Below are positions 38,122 to 45,499 of a DNA stretch of 64,000 bases, one piece after another. This DNA comes from Micromonospora sp. LH3U1 (lineage in GTDB: Bacteria; Actinomycetota; Actinomycetes; Mycobacteriales; Micromonosporaceae): assembly GCF_028475105.1 (NCBI RefSeq), contig NZ_CP116936.1, forward strand, positions 5,641,501 through 5,705,500, read 5' to 3'. The translations under genes and the position numbers were made by a program. The first letter of the stretch is position 1. Every line of letters starts with the position of its first letter. The notes beneath the pieces were generated by a model. That model saw only the letters and a list, made by a program, of their open reading frames with translations. It was not told where the DNA came from and made no database searches.

Positions 38122-39174
38122 ATGTCCCTCTTCAGCCCTGCCGGTGACGCCCGGCGCACGGCGCGTCGGGCGGACGGCGGACACGACGGCGCCAGCACAT
38201 TGCCGGCCCAGCTACCGATGACGTACGTGCTGCCGCTGCGCTGGCACAGCGACACCGGCCTGGCCGAGCTGACCGGCTACCTGCGATGGTTGGCAGGCAG
38301 AGTCGAGGTGCTCGTGGTCGACGGCTCGGCACCGGACCTCTTCGCCCGGCATGCCGACGCGTGGCGCGGACTGATCCGGCACCTCCCACCCGACCCCGCC
38401 GAGCGTGGGCTCAACGGCAAGGTGATCGGCGTACGCACCGGGCTCCGCGCGGCGGGCCACGACCACGTGGTGATCGCCGACGACGACGTCCGGTACGACG
38501 AGGCCGCGCTGACCGCCGTGCACCGACTGCTGGATCGGGCCGATCTGGTACGACCCCAGAACTACTTCGACCCGCTGCCCTGGCACGCCTGGTGGGACAC
38601 CGGCCGGACGCTGCTCAACCGGGCGCTCGGCGCGGACTACCCGGGCACCCTCGCCGTGCGTCGCAACACCTTCCTCGCCATGGGCGGCTACGACCCGGAC
38701 GTGCTCTTCGAGAACCTGGAGCTGATCCGCACCATGCGCGCGTACGACGGCATCGAGGCCGCGCCGGCCTGGCTGTACGTACGCCGACTACCACCGGACG
38801 CCACCCACTTCCGCGGCCAACGTGTCCGCCAGGCGTACGACGATCTGGCCCAGCCGGCCCGCCTGCTGACCGCGCTCGCGGTCCTGCCGGCGCTGGCCGC
38901 GGCGATCGCGGCCCGGCGGCCCGCGCTGTTACTCGGCGCGGCGGCCGGCACCGTCGCGCTTGCCGAGCTGGGCCGCCGCCGTGCGGGCGGCACCGCGGTC
39001 TTCCCGCCGGCAACGGTGCTGGCGGCTCCCGTCTGGCTGCTGGAGCGCGGTGTGTGCGGCTGGCTCGCGGTGGCCCAGCGGTTCCTGCTCGGCGGCGTCC
39101 GCTACGGCGACACCCGAATCCGCCGAGCCGCCCACTCGACCCACACCCTGCACCGCCGCCCCCGACCACACTGA
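38122..39174 (+). CDS. Glycosyltransferase family 2-like membrane protein
   Basis: A 350-residue protein with a GT-A-type N-terminal domain: YVLPLRWHSD, VEVLVVDGSAP, NGKVIGVRTGLRAAGHDHVVIADDDVRYD (the DDD metal/nucleotide-sugar motif at about residue 119) and GALGADYPGTLAVRR-type acceptor-side sequence (written here in part). The C-terminal ~110 residues have two or three hydrophobic segments (LLTALAVLPALAAAIAA, PALLLGAAAGTVALAEL). ATG at 38122 follows AGGAGGCGTCG; an earlier ATG at 38101 lacks a site. It probably forms an operon with the P450, 24 bases upstream. Donor and acceptor unknown. Confidence 0.85.
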   Translation: MSLFSPAGDARRTARRADGGHDGASTLPAQLPMTYVLPLRWHSDTGLAELTGYLRWLAGRVEVLVVDGSAPDLFARHADAWRGLIRHLPPDPAERGLNGKVIGVRTGLRAAGHDHVVIADDDVRYDEAALTAVHRLLDRADLVRPQNYFDPLPWHAWWDTGRTLLNRALGADYPGTLAVRRNTFLAMGGYDPDVLFENLELIRTMRAYDGIEAAPAWLYVRRLPPDATHFRGQRVRQAYDDLAQPARLLTALAVLPALAAAIAARRPALLLGAAAGTVALAELGRRRAGGTAVFPPATVLAAPVWLLERGVCGWLAVAQRFLLGGVRYGDTRIRRAAHSTHTLHRRPRPH

Positions 39175-39192
39175 GCACTCTCAGGGGGAAGA

Positions 39193-39234
39193 CGCGACAG
39201 CTCGCGGTCACCGGAGTGGCCGCGAGCTGTCGCG
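39193..39234 (+). terminator. Terminator after the P450-glycosyltransferase operon
   Basis: Perfect 15-bp arms (CGCGACAGCTCGCGG at 39193-39207, complement at 39220-39234) with a 12-base loop between two convergent genes. Confidence 0.85.
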
Positions 39235-39256
39235 ATTGCAGTGGGATGGGGTGGGG

Positions 39257-39907
39257 TCAGGGGCTGACCTGGTGCCGGGCCTCCTGGGCCTGGCCCTTGA
39301 CGTCCTGCGCCGCCGACTTCGTGTCGTCCTTGACGGCGTGCACGGCGTCCTGAGCGGTGGACTTCACCGACTCGGTGGCGTGCTGAACCGGCTCGCGCAG
39401 CTCGTCCTTGAGCTCGCTGGCCACCTCGCCCAGCTTCTCCTTCACCGCACCGCTGTGCTCGCTGACCCGCTCCTTGAGCTGGGTCGCCGCCTGCTGCTCC
39501 CGACGGGAGGCCGGGATCAGCGACGAGGCAAGCCAGCCGACGCCGAACGCGATCAGCCCGGCGGCGAGAGGGTTGCCCTGGGACTTCTGCCGGATCACCC
39601 GCGGCGCGCTGTGGGCGGCGTCGCTGACAGTGGCCGCCGCCGAGTGCGCGGCGTCGCTGACGCTGGAGGCCGCCGACGAGGCGCGGTCACCCACCGAATG
39701 GGCGGCCTGGCCGGTGCCGTGGCCGAGGTCAGACGCGGTTCCCATGACCTTGTCCCTCACATTCTGCAGAGCGGAACGGGCCCGCTGCTTACGGTCGTCG
39801 ACGATGCGGCTGGGGCTGACCTTGTACGCCAACGCGTCCACATCGGAGCTGAGGCTGTTACGGGTGGCTTCGATCTCCCGGCGGATCTGTTCGGGATCGG
39901 TGCTCAT
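39257..39907 (-). CDS. DUF3618 domain-containing protein
   Basis: A 216-residue protein. The DUF3618 signature is at the N-terminus (DPEQIRREIEATRNSLSSDVDALAYKVSP). A long amphipathic helical region follows, with alternating Ser/Ala/Asp heptads, one hydrophobic segment (NPLAAGLIAFGVGWLASSLIP) and a C-terminal helical tail rich in Glu/Lys resembling LEA/apolipoprotein-like repeats. Such genes usually lie, as here, after a phage-holin-superfamily membrane protein, and are thought to be membrane stress proteins. It overlaps the upstream gene by ATGA. Confidence 0.9.
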   Translation of the reverse strand: MSTDPEQIRREIEATRNSLSSDVDALAYKVSPSRIVDDRKQRARSALQNVRDKVMGTASDLGHGTGQAAHSVGDRASSAASSVSDAAHSAAATVSDAAHSAPRVIRQKSQGNPLAAGLIAFGVGWLASSLIPASRREQQAATQLKERVSEHSGAVKEKLGEVASELKDELREPVQHATESVKSTAQDAVHAVKDDTKSAAQDVKGQAQEARHQVSP

Positions 39908-40371
39908 CGGGTGACTCCCTCCGGGTGCGGCTTGAGCGCGTCGGGGATCCGCTGCACGCTCTCGTTGGTCTGCTTGAGCCCGCGTACGTGCTGGGCGTTC
40001 TTCTTGCCCATGGAGTAGAGGACCGCGGCGATCGCGGCCCAGATGACGGCCACGATCAGCGCCGCCCAGCCGCCGTCCATCACGTTGGACAGCCCGGCCC
40101 AGAGGGCCAGCGAGAGGAACAGCGCCACCATGTAGCCGCCGAAGCCGGCACCGCCGAAGAGCCCAGCGGCCTTACCGGCCTTCTTGCCCTCCTGGCGGAT
40201 CTCAGCCTTGGCCAGCTCGACCTCCTGACGCATCAGCGTCGACAGGTCACTGGTCACCTGGCCCATCAGCTCACCGATGGAGCTGCCCTTGACCTCCGCC
40301 GCGGTGTGCGGTGCACCCGCGGTGGGGTGGTACCCGGAGTCCAGGCCGGACCCCTGCGTCGGCATGCTCAT
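39904..40371 (-). CDS. Phage holin family / DUF1469 (putative actinobacterial holin-X) membrane protein
   Basis: A 155-residue protein. After a Gly/Ser-rich N-terminus it has SSIGELMGQVTSDLSTLMRQEVELAKAEIRQEGKKAGKAAG, in parts, a pattern diagnostic of this family. Two hydrophobic segments follow (GGYMVALFLSLALWAGLS and WAALIVAVIWAAIAAVLYS). The family name comes from sequence clustering with holins; a lytic role is not implied. It is the middle gene of a three-gene membrane-stress operon with the genes at 39257 and 40403. Confidence 0.9.
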   Translation of the reverse strand: MSMPTQGSGLDSGYHPTAGAPHTAAEVKGSSIGELMGQVTSDLSTLMRQEVELAKAEIRQEGKKAGKAAGLFGGAGFGGYMVALFLSLALWAGLSNVMDGGWAALIVAVIWAAIAAVLYSMGKKNAQHVRGLKQTNESVQRIPDALKPHPEGVTR

Positions 40372-40402
40372 GCCGTCGCCTCCCTTCGGATGACTCGGTG
40401 GC

Positions 40403-41221
40403 TCACGGGCGGGTGCTGCCGCTGGACGGCACGCCCGGCAGCGGGTCGGTCTGGCTCACCGGCGGGAGCGGCTGCCCGGTGCCGGAGTGCTCCGGGTAGT
40501 CGCCCCGGGTCGGGTCGGCGTAGCCACCGGGTGCCGGGTCGGCGTAGTCACCGGACGCCGGCCCGGTGTGCGTGCCGGGGGTCGGGTCCAGGTAGCCGCC
40601 CTGCGGGACGGCGTCCGGCACCGCGCGGGGCGCCGGCGGCGTCGGGATCACGGCCGTCCGCTCCGGGTCGTACGCCCCAGCGCCCCGGTAGGTCGAGGAT
40701 CCGTTGCCGGAGTCGTCGCCAGCGGCGGAGATGCTGCGGGTCAGCCGGCCGGCCAGCACGCCGAGAACCGCCGCGCCGACCAGGAAGGTGCCCGGGTTGC
40801 GCCGTGCGTAGTCGCGTACCTCGGTGAGCAGGTCGCCGGGCTCACGCTCCTCGAGCCAGCCGGCGACGCCGTGTACCCGGTCGGCGGCCTGGCGGGCCAG
40901 CTCGCTCACCGGACCGGCCTGGCCACCCTGCTCGGCCATCGAGCGCATCTCGTCGGCCAGCGAACGCAGCCCACCGGCGGCCCGGCGCTGCTGCTCACCG
41001 GTCTGGCTGGCGAGCTGGGTGCGGGCCTCGCCGTACAGGTTGCGGGCCTGCCGGGCCGCCTCACGGCCGACCTCGGTGCCCTGCTCCTTGGCGGTCTGGG
41101 CGACCGCACCGCCAGCCTGTGCGGCCTCGGATCCGACCTGACGGGCCTGGTCGCGAACGCCACCGCCGTTGGTCGACTCCTGCCCGTACGTGGAAGACGT
41201 AGGTGAAAGATCGTAAGACAT
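40403..41221 (-). CDS. Hypothetical membrane-associated protein with amphipathic helices and a repeat-rich tail
   Basis: A 272-residue protein beginning MSYDLSPTSSTYGQ at 41221 after GGAAGGGAC. Residues ~25-120 are a long Ala/Gln/Glu/Arg-rich amphipathic helix (RDQARQVGSEAAQAGGAVAQ). A hydrophobic segment near 140-165 (NPGTFLVGAAVLGVLAGRL) matches the 'NPxTFLLGA..AGFLAGRLxR' element that recurs in actinobacterial partners of DUF3618 genes. The C-terminal ~95 residues are Pro/Gly/Asp-rich with PxxGxYxDP-type repeats. First gene of the operon with the holin-like and DUF3618 proteins. Exact function unknown. Confidence 0.82.
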   Translation of the reverse strand: MSYDLSPTSSTYGQESTNGGGVRDQARQVGSEAAQAGGAVAQTAKEQGTEVGREAARQARNLYGEARTQLASQTGEQQRRAAGGLRSLADEMRSMAEQGGQAGPVSELARQAADRVHGVAGWLEEREPGDLLTEVRDYARRNPGTFLVGAAVLGVLAGRLTRSISAAGDDSGNGSSTYRGAGAYDPERTAVIPTPPAPRAVPDAVPQGGYLDPTPGTHTGPASGDYADPAPGGYADPTRGDYPEHSGTGQPLPPVSQTDPLPGVPSSGSTRP

Positions 41222-41451
41222 GATGTCCCTTCCGCTCGGAAAGTCGTCGCGGTTGTGCTGGGGGGATGCGGTTGCGTTGCCGCAGCCGCTGACCATTCAC
41301 CTACCCTGCGTTTTGGCTTCCATACCTCTTCGTGCATTTCTCTGCGCGGGGGCCGGATGAACTTCAAAATGGAGGATCGTCGGGCTGCGTCACGTCGCCG
41401 CTGCGGACAGTGAGGTTCGCGAGGGCTGGCAGATCCACGGAGGGGGCAGCG

Positions 41452-41943
41452 ATGGCACGAGACGCGCGAGGTGGCCGACCGACGGGCCCGCGACCCCGGG
41501 TCCAGTTGGCCGCGCTGGTCGTGGCCGGGGTCTTCCTGCTGATCGGTGTCCTCGGCTTCATTCCCGGCATCACCACCGACTACGGCGAGCTGCGGTTCGC
41601 CGGGCATCACTCGGAGGCCCGGCTGCTCGGGCTGTTCCAGGTGTCGATCCTGCACAACGCGGTGCACCTGCTGTTCGGCCTGGCCGGCCTGGTGCTGTCC
41701 CGCAGCGTCGCCGGCGCCCGGCTCTTCCTGGCCGGCGGCGGCGCGATCTACCTCGTCCTCTGGCTGTACGGCCTGGCGATCGAGGCCGTCGACGCGGAGG
41801 GCGGGGCGAACATCCTGCCGGTCAACGACGCCGACAACTGGCTGCACCTCGCGCTCGGCTTGGGGATGATCGCGCTGGGGCTGCTGCTGTCGAACCAGGT
41901 GGGCACCGGCGGGCGCCTGGACAATCCCGCCGACCGGCACTGA
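41452..41943 (+). CDS. DUF4383 domain-containing membrane protein
   Basis: A 163-residue membrane protein with four hydrophobic segments (LAALVVAGVFLLIGVLGFIPG, LFGLAGLVLSRS, LFLAGGGAIYLVLWLYGLAI, LHLALGLGMIALGLLLS). DUF4383 hallmarks are present: GFIPGIT, HNAVHLLFGLAGL and NDADNWLHLALG. Its function is unknown. It is divergent from the DUF3618-type operon across a 230-base gap with no recognisable gene. GGAGGGGGCAGCG precedes the ATG at 41452. Confidence 0.92.
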   Translation: MARDARGGRPTGPRPRVQLAALVVAGVFLLIGVLGFIPGITTDYGELRFAGHHSEARLLGLFQVSILHNAVHLLFGLAGLVLSRSVAGARLFLAGGGAIYLVLWLYGLAIEAVDAEGGANILPVNDADNWLHLALGLGMIALGLLLSNQVGTGGRLDNPADRH

Positions 41944-42025
41944 CCTGGCGGTTCGTCGGTGTGGCGGTCGTCACGCACGCCGCGAGCGACGCCGGGCCGG
42001 CGACGTCAGAGCGGCGGCGCGGCCG

Positions 42026-42475
42026 TCAGGCCGCGACCGGCAGCCGCTTGGCGAAACACACGCTGTACGGGTTGCCCACGTACTCGCCGTAGACCGGAAT
42101 CCGGTCGTAGCCACACGACGTGTACAGCGCGATGGCGGCCGGCAGGTAGGTGCCGGTCTCCAGGCAGACCACCGAGTGCCCCTGCCGGAACGCACATTCC
42201 TCCAGCGCGGCCAGCAACTGACGGGCGATCCCCCGCCCCCGGTACGCGGGCCGGACGTACATCCGCTTGACCTCGCCGGTCTCGACATCGATCGACTGGA
42301 GTCCTCCGCAGGCGACCGCCCGACCGTTCACCACCACCGCCAGGTAGCGGACGTCGTCATGGGGGACGAAGACCTGCCCGTCCAAGCCGCCATCGGCCTC
42401 GCGCAGCTCACGCTGCTGCGCGATGAGAAGGGAGGCGATCTCTGGATCGATGGCAGGCCGGGACTCGATCAGCAT
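42026..42475 (-). CDS. GNAT family N-acetyltransferase
   Basis: A 149-residue acyltransferase of the GNAT fold. The acetyl-CoA pyrophosphate-binding loop is in VRPAYRGRGIARQLLAALEE (R/QxxGxG/A), preceded by VKRMYV and followed by VCLETGTYLPAAIALYTSCGYDRIP. The substrate is unknown. ATG at 42475 is preferred to the GTG directly before it (42478). It is the last gene before obgE in the minus-strand direction and convergent with the DUF4383 gene. Confidence 0.9.
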   Translation of the reverse strand: MLIESRPAIDPEIASLLIAQQRELREADGGLDGQVFVPHDDVRYLAVVVNGRAVACGGLQSIDVETGEVKRMYVRPAYRGRGIARQLLAALEECAFRQGHSVVCLETGTYLPAAIALYTSCGYDRIPVYGEYVGNPYSVCFAKRLPVAA

Positions 42476-42545
42476 CACCCCACGCTAGGACGGGTGGATT
42501 TCGCGGAGGTTTCCGGAAATCAACCCGATCACGGAGCGCAACGGA

Positions 42546-44027
42546 CTACTCGGCGTCGTCCTCGTCGTCGATGTCGTCGAACTCGTCGGGGTCGTCGGAC
42601 GCGTCCGCACCCACCTCGTCCGCCGACCGCACCCGGCGGGCCTTCCGGGCAGCGAGCCGGTCCGCCGCGGAAGCCCGGTTCGACTTCTCCTCCAGGCGGA
42701 CGTCGGTGCCCCGGTTGCCGGGTACGAAGTCCGCGCCGGCGTAGAGCGTCGGCTGCCAGTCGAACTCGCGTGCACCGATCCGGACCAGGTCACCGGGCTG
42801 CGCGCCGGCCTTGGCCAGCTTGTCCTCCACCCCGAGCCGGGCCAGCCGGTCGGCCAGGTAGCCGACCGCCTCGTCGTTGTCGAAGTTGGTCTGCTTGACC
42901 CAGCGCTCCGGGCGTACGCCCCGCACGGTGAACGAGCCGTCCGCGTCGGCCGTGATGGTGAAACCGGCGTCGTCCACGGCCATCGGTCGGATCACGATCC
43001 GGGTCGGCTCGGCCGGCGGCGCCGCCTTGCGCTCCGCATCGACCAGCTCGGCCATCGCGTACTTCAGCTCCTTGAGCCCTTCCCGGGTGGCCGCTGAGAC
43101 CTCGAACACCCGGTAGCCGCGCTCCTCCAGGTCGGGGCGCACGATCTCGGCGAGGTCCCGGCCGTCCGGCACGTCGACCTTGTTCACGGCCACCAGCCGT
43201 GGGCGATCGGTCAGCCCGCCGTACTGACTCAGCTCGGCCTCGATGGCGTCGATGTCGGCGACCGGATCACGGCCGGGCTCCAGGGTCGCCGAGTCGATGA
43301 CGTGCACCAGCACCGAGCAGCGCTCGATGTGCCGCAAAAACTCCAGACCCAGCCCCTTGCCAGTGGCCGCGCCCGGGATCAGGCCCGGCACGTCGGCGAC
43401 GGTGAAGGTGTGGTTGTCCATCCGGACCACACCGAGGTTGGGCACGAGGGTCGTGAACGGGTAGTCGGCGATCTTCGGCTTCGCGGCGGAGATCACCGAG
43501 ATCAGCGACGACTTACCGGCCGACGGGAAGCCCACCAGGCCCACGTCGGCGACGCTCTTCAGCTCCAGCACGATGTCCAGCTGGTCGCCGGGCTCCCCCA
43601 GCTCAGCGAAGCCGGGAGCCTTGCGCTTGGCGTTGGCCAGCGAGGCGTTGCCCCGCCCGCCGCGCCCGCCCCGGGCCACCTCGAAGGTGGTGCCCGCGCC
43701 GACCATGTCTGCCAGCACGGTGCCGTCGGTGGTCTGCACCACTGTGCCGTTGGGCACCTTGAGCACCAGGTTGTGGCCGTTGGCCCCGTCCCGGTTCGAC
43801 CCGGCACCGCCCTTGCCGTTGTCGGCCTTGACGTGCGGGTGGAAGTGGAAGTCGAGCAGCGTGGTCACCTGCGGGTCGACGACCAGCGACACGCTGCCGC
43901 CGTGCCCGCCGTTACCGCCGTCCGGCCCGCCGAACGGCTTGAACTTCTCGCGGTGGATCGAGGCACAACCGTGCCCGCCATCGCCGGACTGCAGATGCAG
44001 AACGACCCGGTCAACGAACGTTGCCAC
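42546..44027 (-). CDS. obgE: GTPase ObgE/CgtA
   Basis: A 493-residue ribosome-assembly and stress GTPase. The N-terminal Obg fold (residues 1-159) has its Gly-rich loops (SGDGGHGCASIHREKF, GGPDGGNGGHGGSV). The G domain shows GFPSAGKSSLI (P-loop), switch region YPFTTLVPNLG, DVPGLIPGA and NKVD. A C-terminal OCT domain (about 340-420) and an acidic tail DDPDEFDDIDDEDD complete it. It is read with rplU and rpmA, but a strong terminator lies between rpmA and obgE, so its expression may depend on readthrough or its own promoter. GTG start at 44027. Confidence 0.97.
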   Translation of the reverse strand: MATFVDRVVLHLQSGDGGHGCASIHREKFKPFGGPDGGNGGHGGSVSLVVDPQVTTLLDFHFHPHVKADNGKGGAGSNRDGANGHNLVLKVPNGTVVQTTDGTVLADMVGAGTTFEVARGGRGGRGNASLANAKRKAPGFAELGEPGDQLDIVLELKSVADVGLVGFPSAGKSSLISVISAAKPKIADYPFTTLVPNLGVVRMDNHTFTVADVPGLIPGAATGKGLGLEFLRHIERCSVLVHVIDSATLEPGRDPVADIDAIEAELSQYGGLTDRPRLVAVNKVDVPDGRDLAEIVRPDLEERGYRVFEVSAATREGLKELKYAMAELVDAERKAAPPAEPTRIVIRPMAVDDAGFTITADADGSFTVRGVRPERWVKQTNFDNDEAVGYLADRLARLGVEDKLAKAGAQPGDLVRIGAREFDWQPTLYAGADFVPGNRGTDVRLEEKSNRASAADRLAARKARRVRSADEVGADASDDPDEFDDIDDEDDAE

Positions 44028-44073
44028 GGCGTCAATCCTTCCAGCGAGGTCCGACCCCGCACTTCGAAAAAAA

Positions 44074-44112
44074 CTAAGCGGGCCGGGACCCGGAGGTCCG
44101 CGGCCCGCTTAG
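44074..44112 (-). terminator. Rho-independent terminator after rpmA
   Basis: CTAAGCGGGCCG (44074-44085) and CGGCCCGCTTAG (44101-44112) pair perfectly; in the minus direction the hairpin is followed by seven T residues (A-run 44067-44073). It is the most canonical terminator in the window and lies between rpmA and obgE. Confidence 0.93.
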
Positions 44113-44120
44113 CCCGAGAG

Positions 44121-44375
44121 CTACTGCTGCGGAACGATGCTGACGGTCTTGCGACCGCGCTTGGTGCCGAACAGGACCGCACCGGCGGACAGCGCGAACA
44201 GCGTGTCGTCGCCGCCACGGCCGACCAGGTCACCGGGGTGGAACTTGGTGCCGCGCTGCCGGATGAGGATCTCACCGGCGCTGACAACCTGACCACCGAA
44301 GCGCTTCACGCCGAGTCGCTGGGCCGCGGAATCACGACCGTTACGCGAGCTGGACGCACCCTTTTTGTGAGCCAT
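44121..44375 (-). CDS. rpmA: 50S ribosomal protein L27
   Basis: An 84-residue protein beginning MAHKKGASSSRNGRDSAAQRLGVKRFGGQ, in parts, the invariant L27 N-terminus that reaches the peptidyl-transferase centre. It lies 11 bases after rplU and is followed by a terminator before obgE, in the universally conserved rplU-rpmA-obgE order. Confidence 0.98.
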   Translation of the reverse strand: MAHKKGASSSRNGRDSAAQRLGVKRFGGQVVSAGEILIRQRGTKFHPGDLVGRGGDDTLFALSAGAVLFGTKRGRKTVSIVPQQ

Positions 44376-44386
44376 TGGAGGACGAC

Positions 44387-44701
44387 CTACTTCCCGCTGG
44401 AGATGCCGGTCACCTTGACCTGGGTCAACGGCTGGCGGTGACCCTGGCGCTTGTGGTAGCCAGTCTTGTTCTTGAACTTGTGGATCCGGATCTTCGGGCC
44501 CTTGGTGTGCGCGGCAATTTCGCCGGACACCGCGACCTCGGCAAGCTTTGCCGCATCGGTCACCAGGTCGTCACCGTCGACGAGGAGCACCGCGGTGAGC
44601 TTCACCGCGTCACCGGGGGCACCGGTGAGCTTCTCGACCTCGATCACGTCGCCCTCGGCGACCTTGTACTGCTTGCCGCCGGTCTTGACGATCGCGTACA
44701 T
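44387..44701 (-). CDS. rplU: 50S ribosomal protein L21
   Basis: A 104-residue 50S protein starting MYAIVKTGGKQYKVAEGDVI and containing the L21 signature KFKNKTGYHKRQGHRQPLTQVKV. ATG at 44701 is preceded by GGGAGTCC. It has a 5' leader of about 150 bases with no gene, which presumably holds its promoter and possibly an r-protein leader structure that I cannot identify by eye. Confidence 0.97.
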   Translation of the reverse strand: MYAIVKTGGKQYKVAEGDVIEVEKLTGAPGDAVKLTAVLLVDGDDLVTDAAKLAEVAVSGEIAAHTKGPKIRIHKFKNKTGYHKRQGHRQPLTQVKVTGISSGK

Positions 44702-44867
44702 CGGAGGCGGACTCCCTGTCGTTGAGGCTGCTGGCGGTCGTCCCCGCAGCGGCTCGCCGGGTAGCAGTGCACGGCGGCGCGGGCACACGGGAACTCGGCA
44801 CACCAAAAGTGCGCCGCAGGCAAGAGTACGCCATTGCTGGCCCGGATCTCAAACCGGCCCGCCCTGG

Positions 44868-45383
44868 TCAGCGCGCGCAGAGCTGGTCGAGGCGCTGCTG
44901 GAGCCGGTCGAGCTCGGTCTCGTCGATCGACTCGACGTCGGCGCCGAGCGCGGACACCTCGGTGCCGAGGTCGGTGAGCAGGGTCTTGAGCTGCGGATCG
45001 GTGGTCCGCTCCGACTGCTCCCGCAGCTTGGTCCGCCAGCCGGCCAGCGCCGCCTCGGCCCGCCCCCGGGCAGCCTCGGCCGCGCTGCTGTCCCCGGCGC
45101 CCACCGCTGCGATCATCTGGCCCAGCTCCGCCACATACGTCCGGACGGCAGTGGCGCTGGCCTGCTGGGCGTCGGCGCAGACCTGCGTGGCGTTGCCGCC
45201 CGCCACACCACCACTGGCCGGCATACCGGTCGGCCCGGGGGACATGCCACCGGCCGCCGGGCCGGAGCCCTCTGCGGTCACGCCGGTCGGACCCGGACCC
45301 ACACCCTCGGGCCGGTCGGTGGAGCAGCCGGCCACACCGGCGAGCACGGTGACCAGCGCGGTGACGGCGAGCAGACGACGCAT
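44868..45383 (-). CDS. Hypothetical lipoprotein
   Basis: A 171-residue secreted lipoprotein. The signal peptide MRRLLAVTALVTVLAG ends in VAGC (Cys20), a valid lipobox. A Gly/Pro/Ser-rich linker of ~45 residues follows, then a helical domain starting around NATQVCADAQQASATAV with Ala/Glu-rich helices and a terminal cysteine (LDQLCAR). The two cysteines flanking the helical domain could form a disulfide. It resembles a small family of actinobacterial lipoproteins found near rplU, without known function. ATG at 45383 follows GGAGAAGAAG. Confidence 0.78.
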   Translation of the reverse strand: MRRLLAVTALVTVLAGVAGCSTDRPEGVGPGPTGVTAEGSGPAAGGMSPGPTGMPASGGVAGGNATQVCADAQQASATAVRTYVAELGQMIAAVGAGDSSAAEAARGRAEAALAGWRTKLREQSERTTDPQLKTLLTDLGTEVSALGADVESIDETELDRLQQRLDQLCAR

Positions 45384-45499
45384 CTTCTTCTCCTGACCCG
45401 GGACGGCCGATCCTGGACCGGATGGCCGGAACGGCGAGGTCCCTCCCCCGTCACTTTGCCGGGGAAGGGACCTCATCAAACACTTGGCCGGTCAGGCGG

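Noticed and set aside
44702..44867. Ribosomal-protein leader riboswitch before rplU
   Set aside because: A leader of suitable length exists, but no stem pattern could be recognised with confidence by eye.
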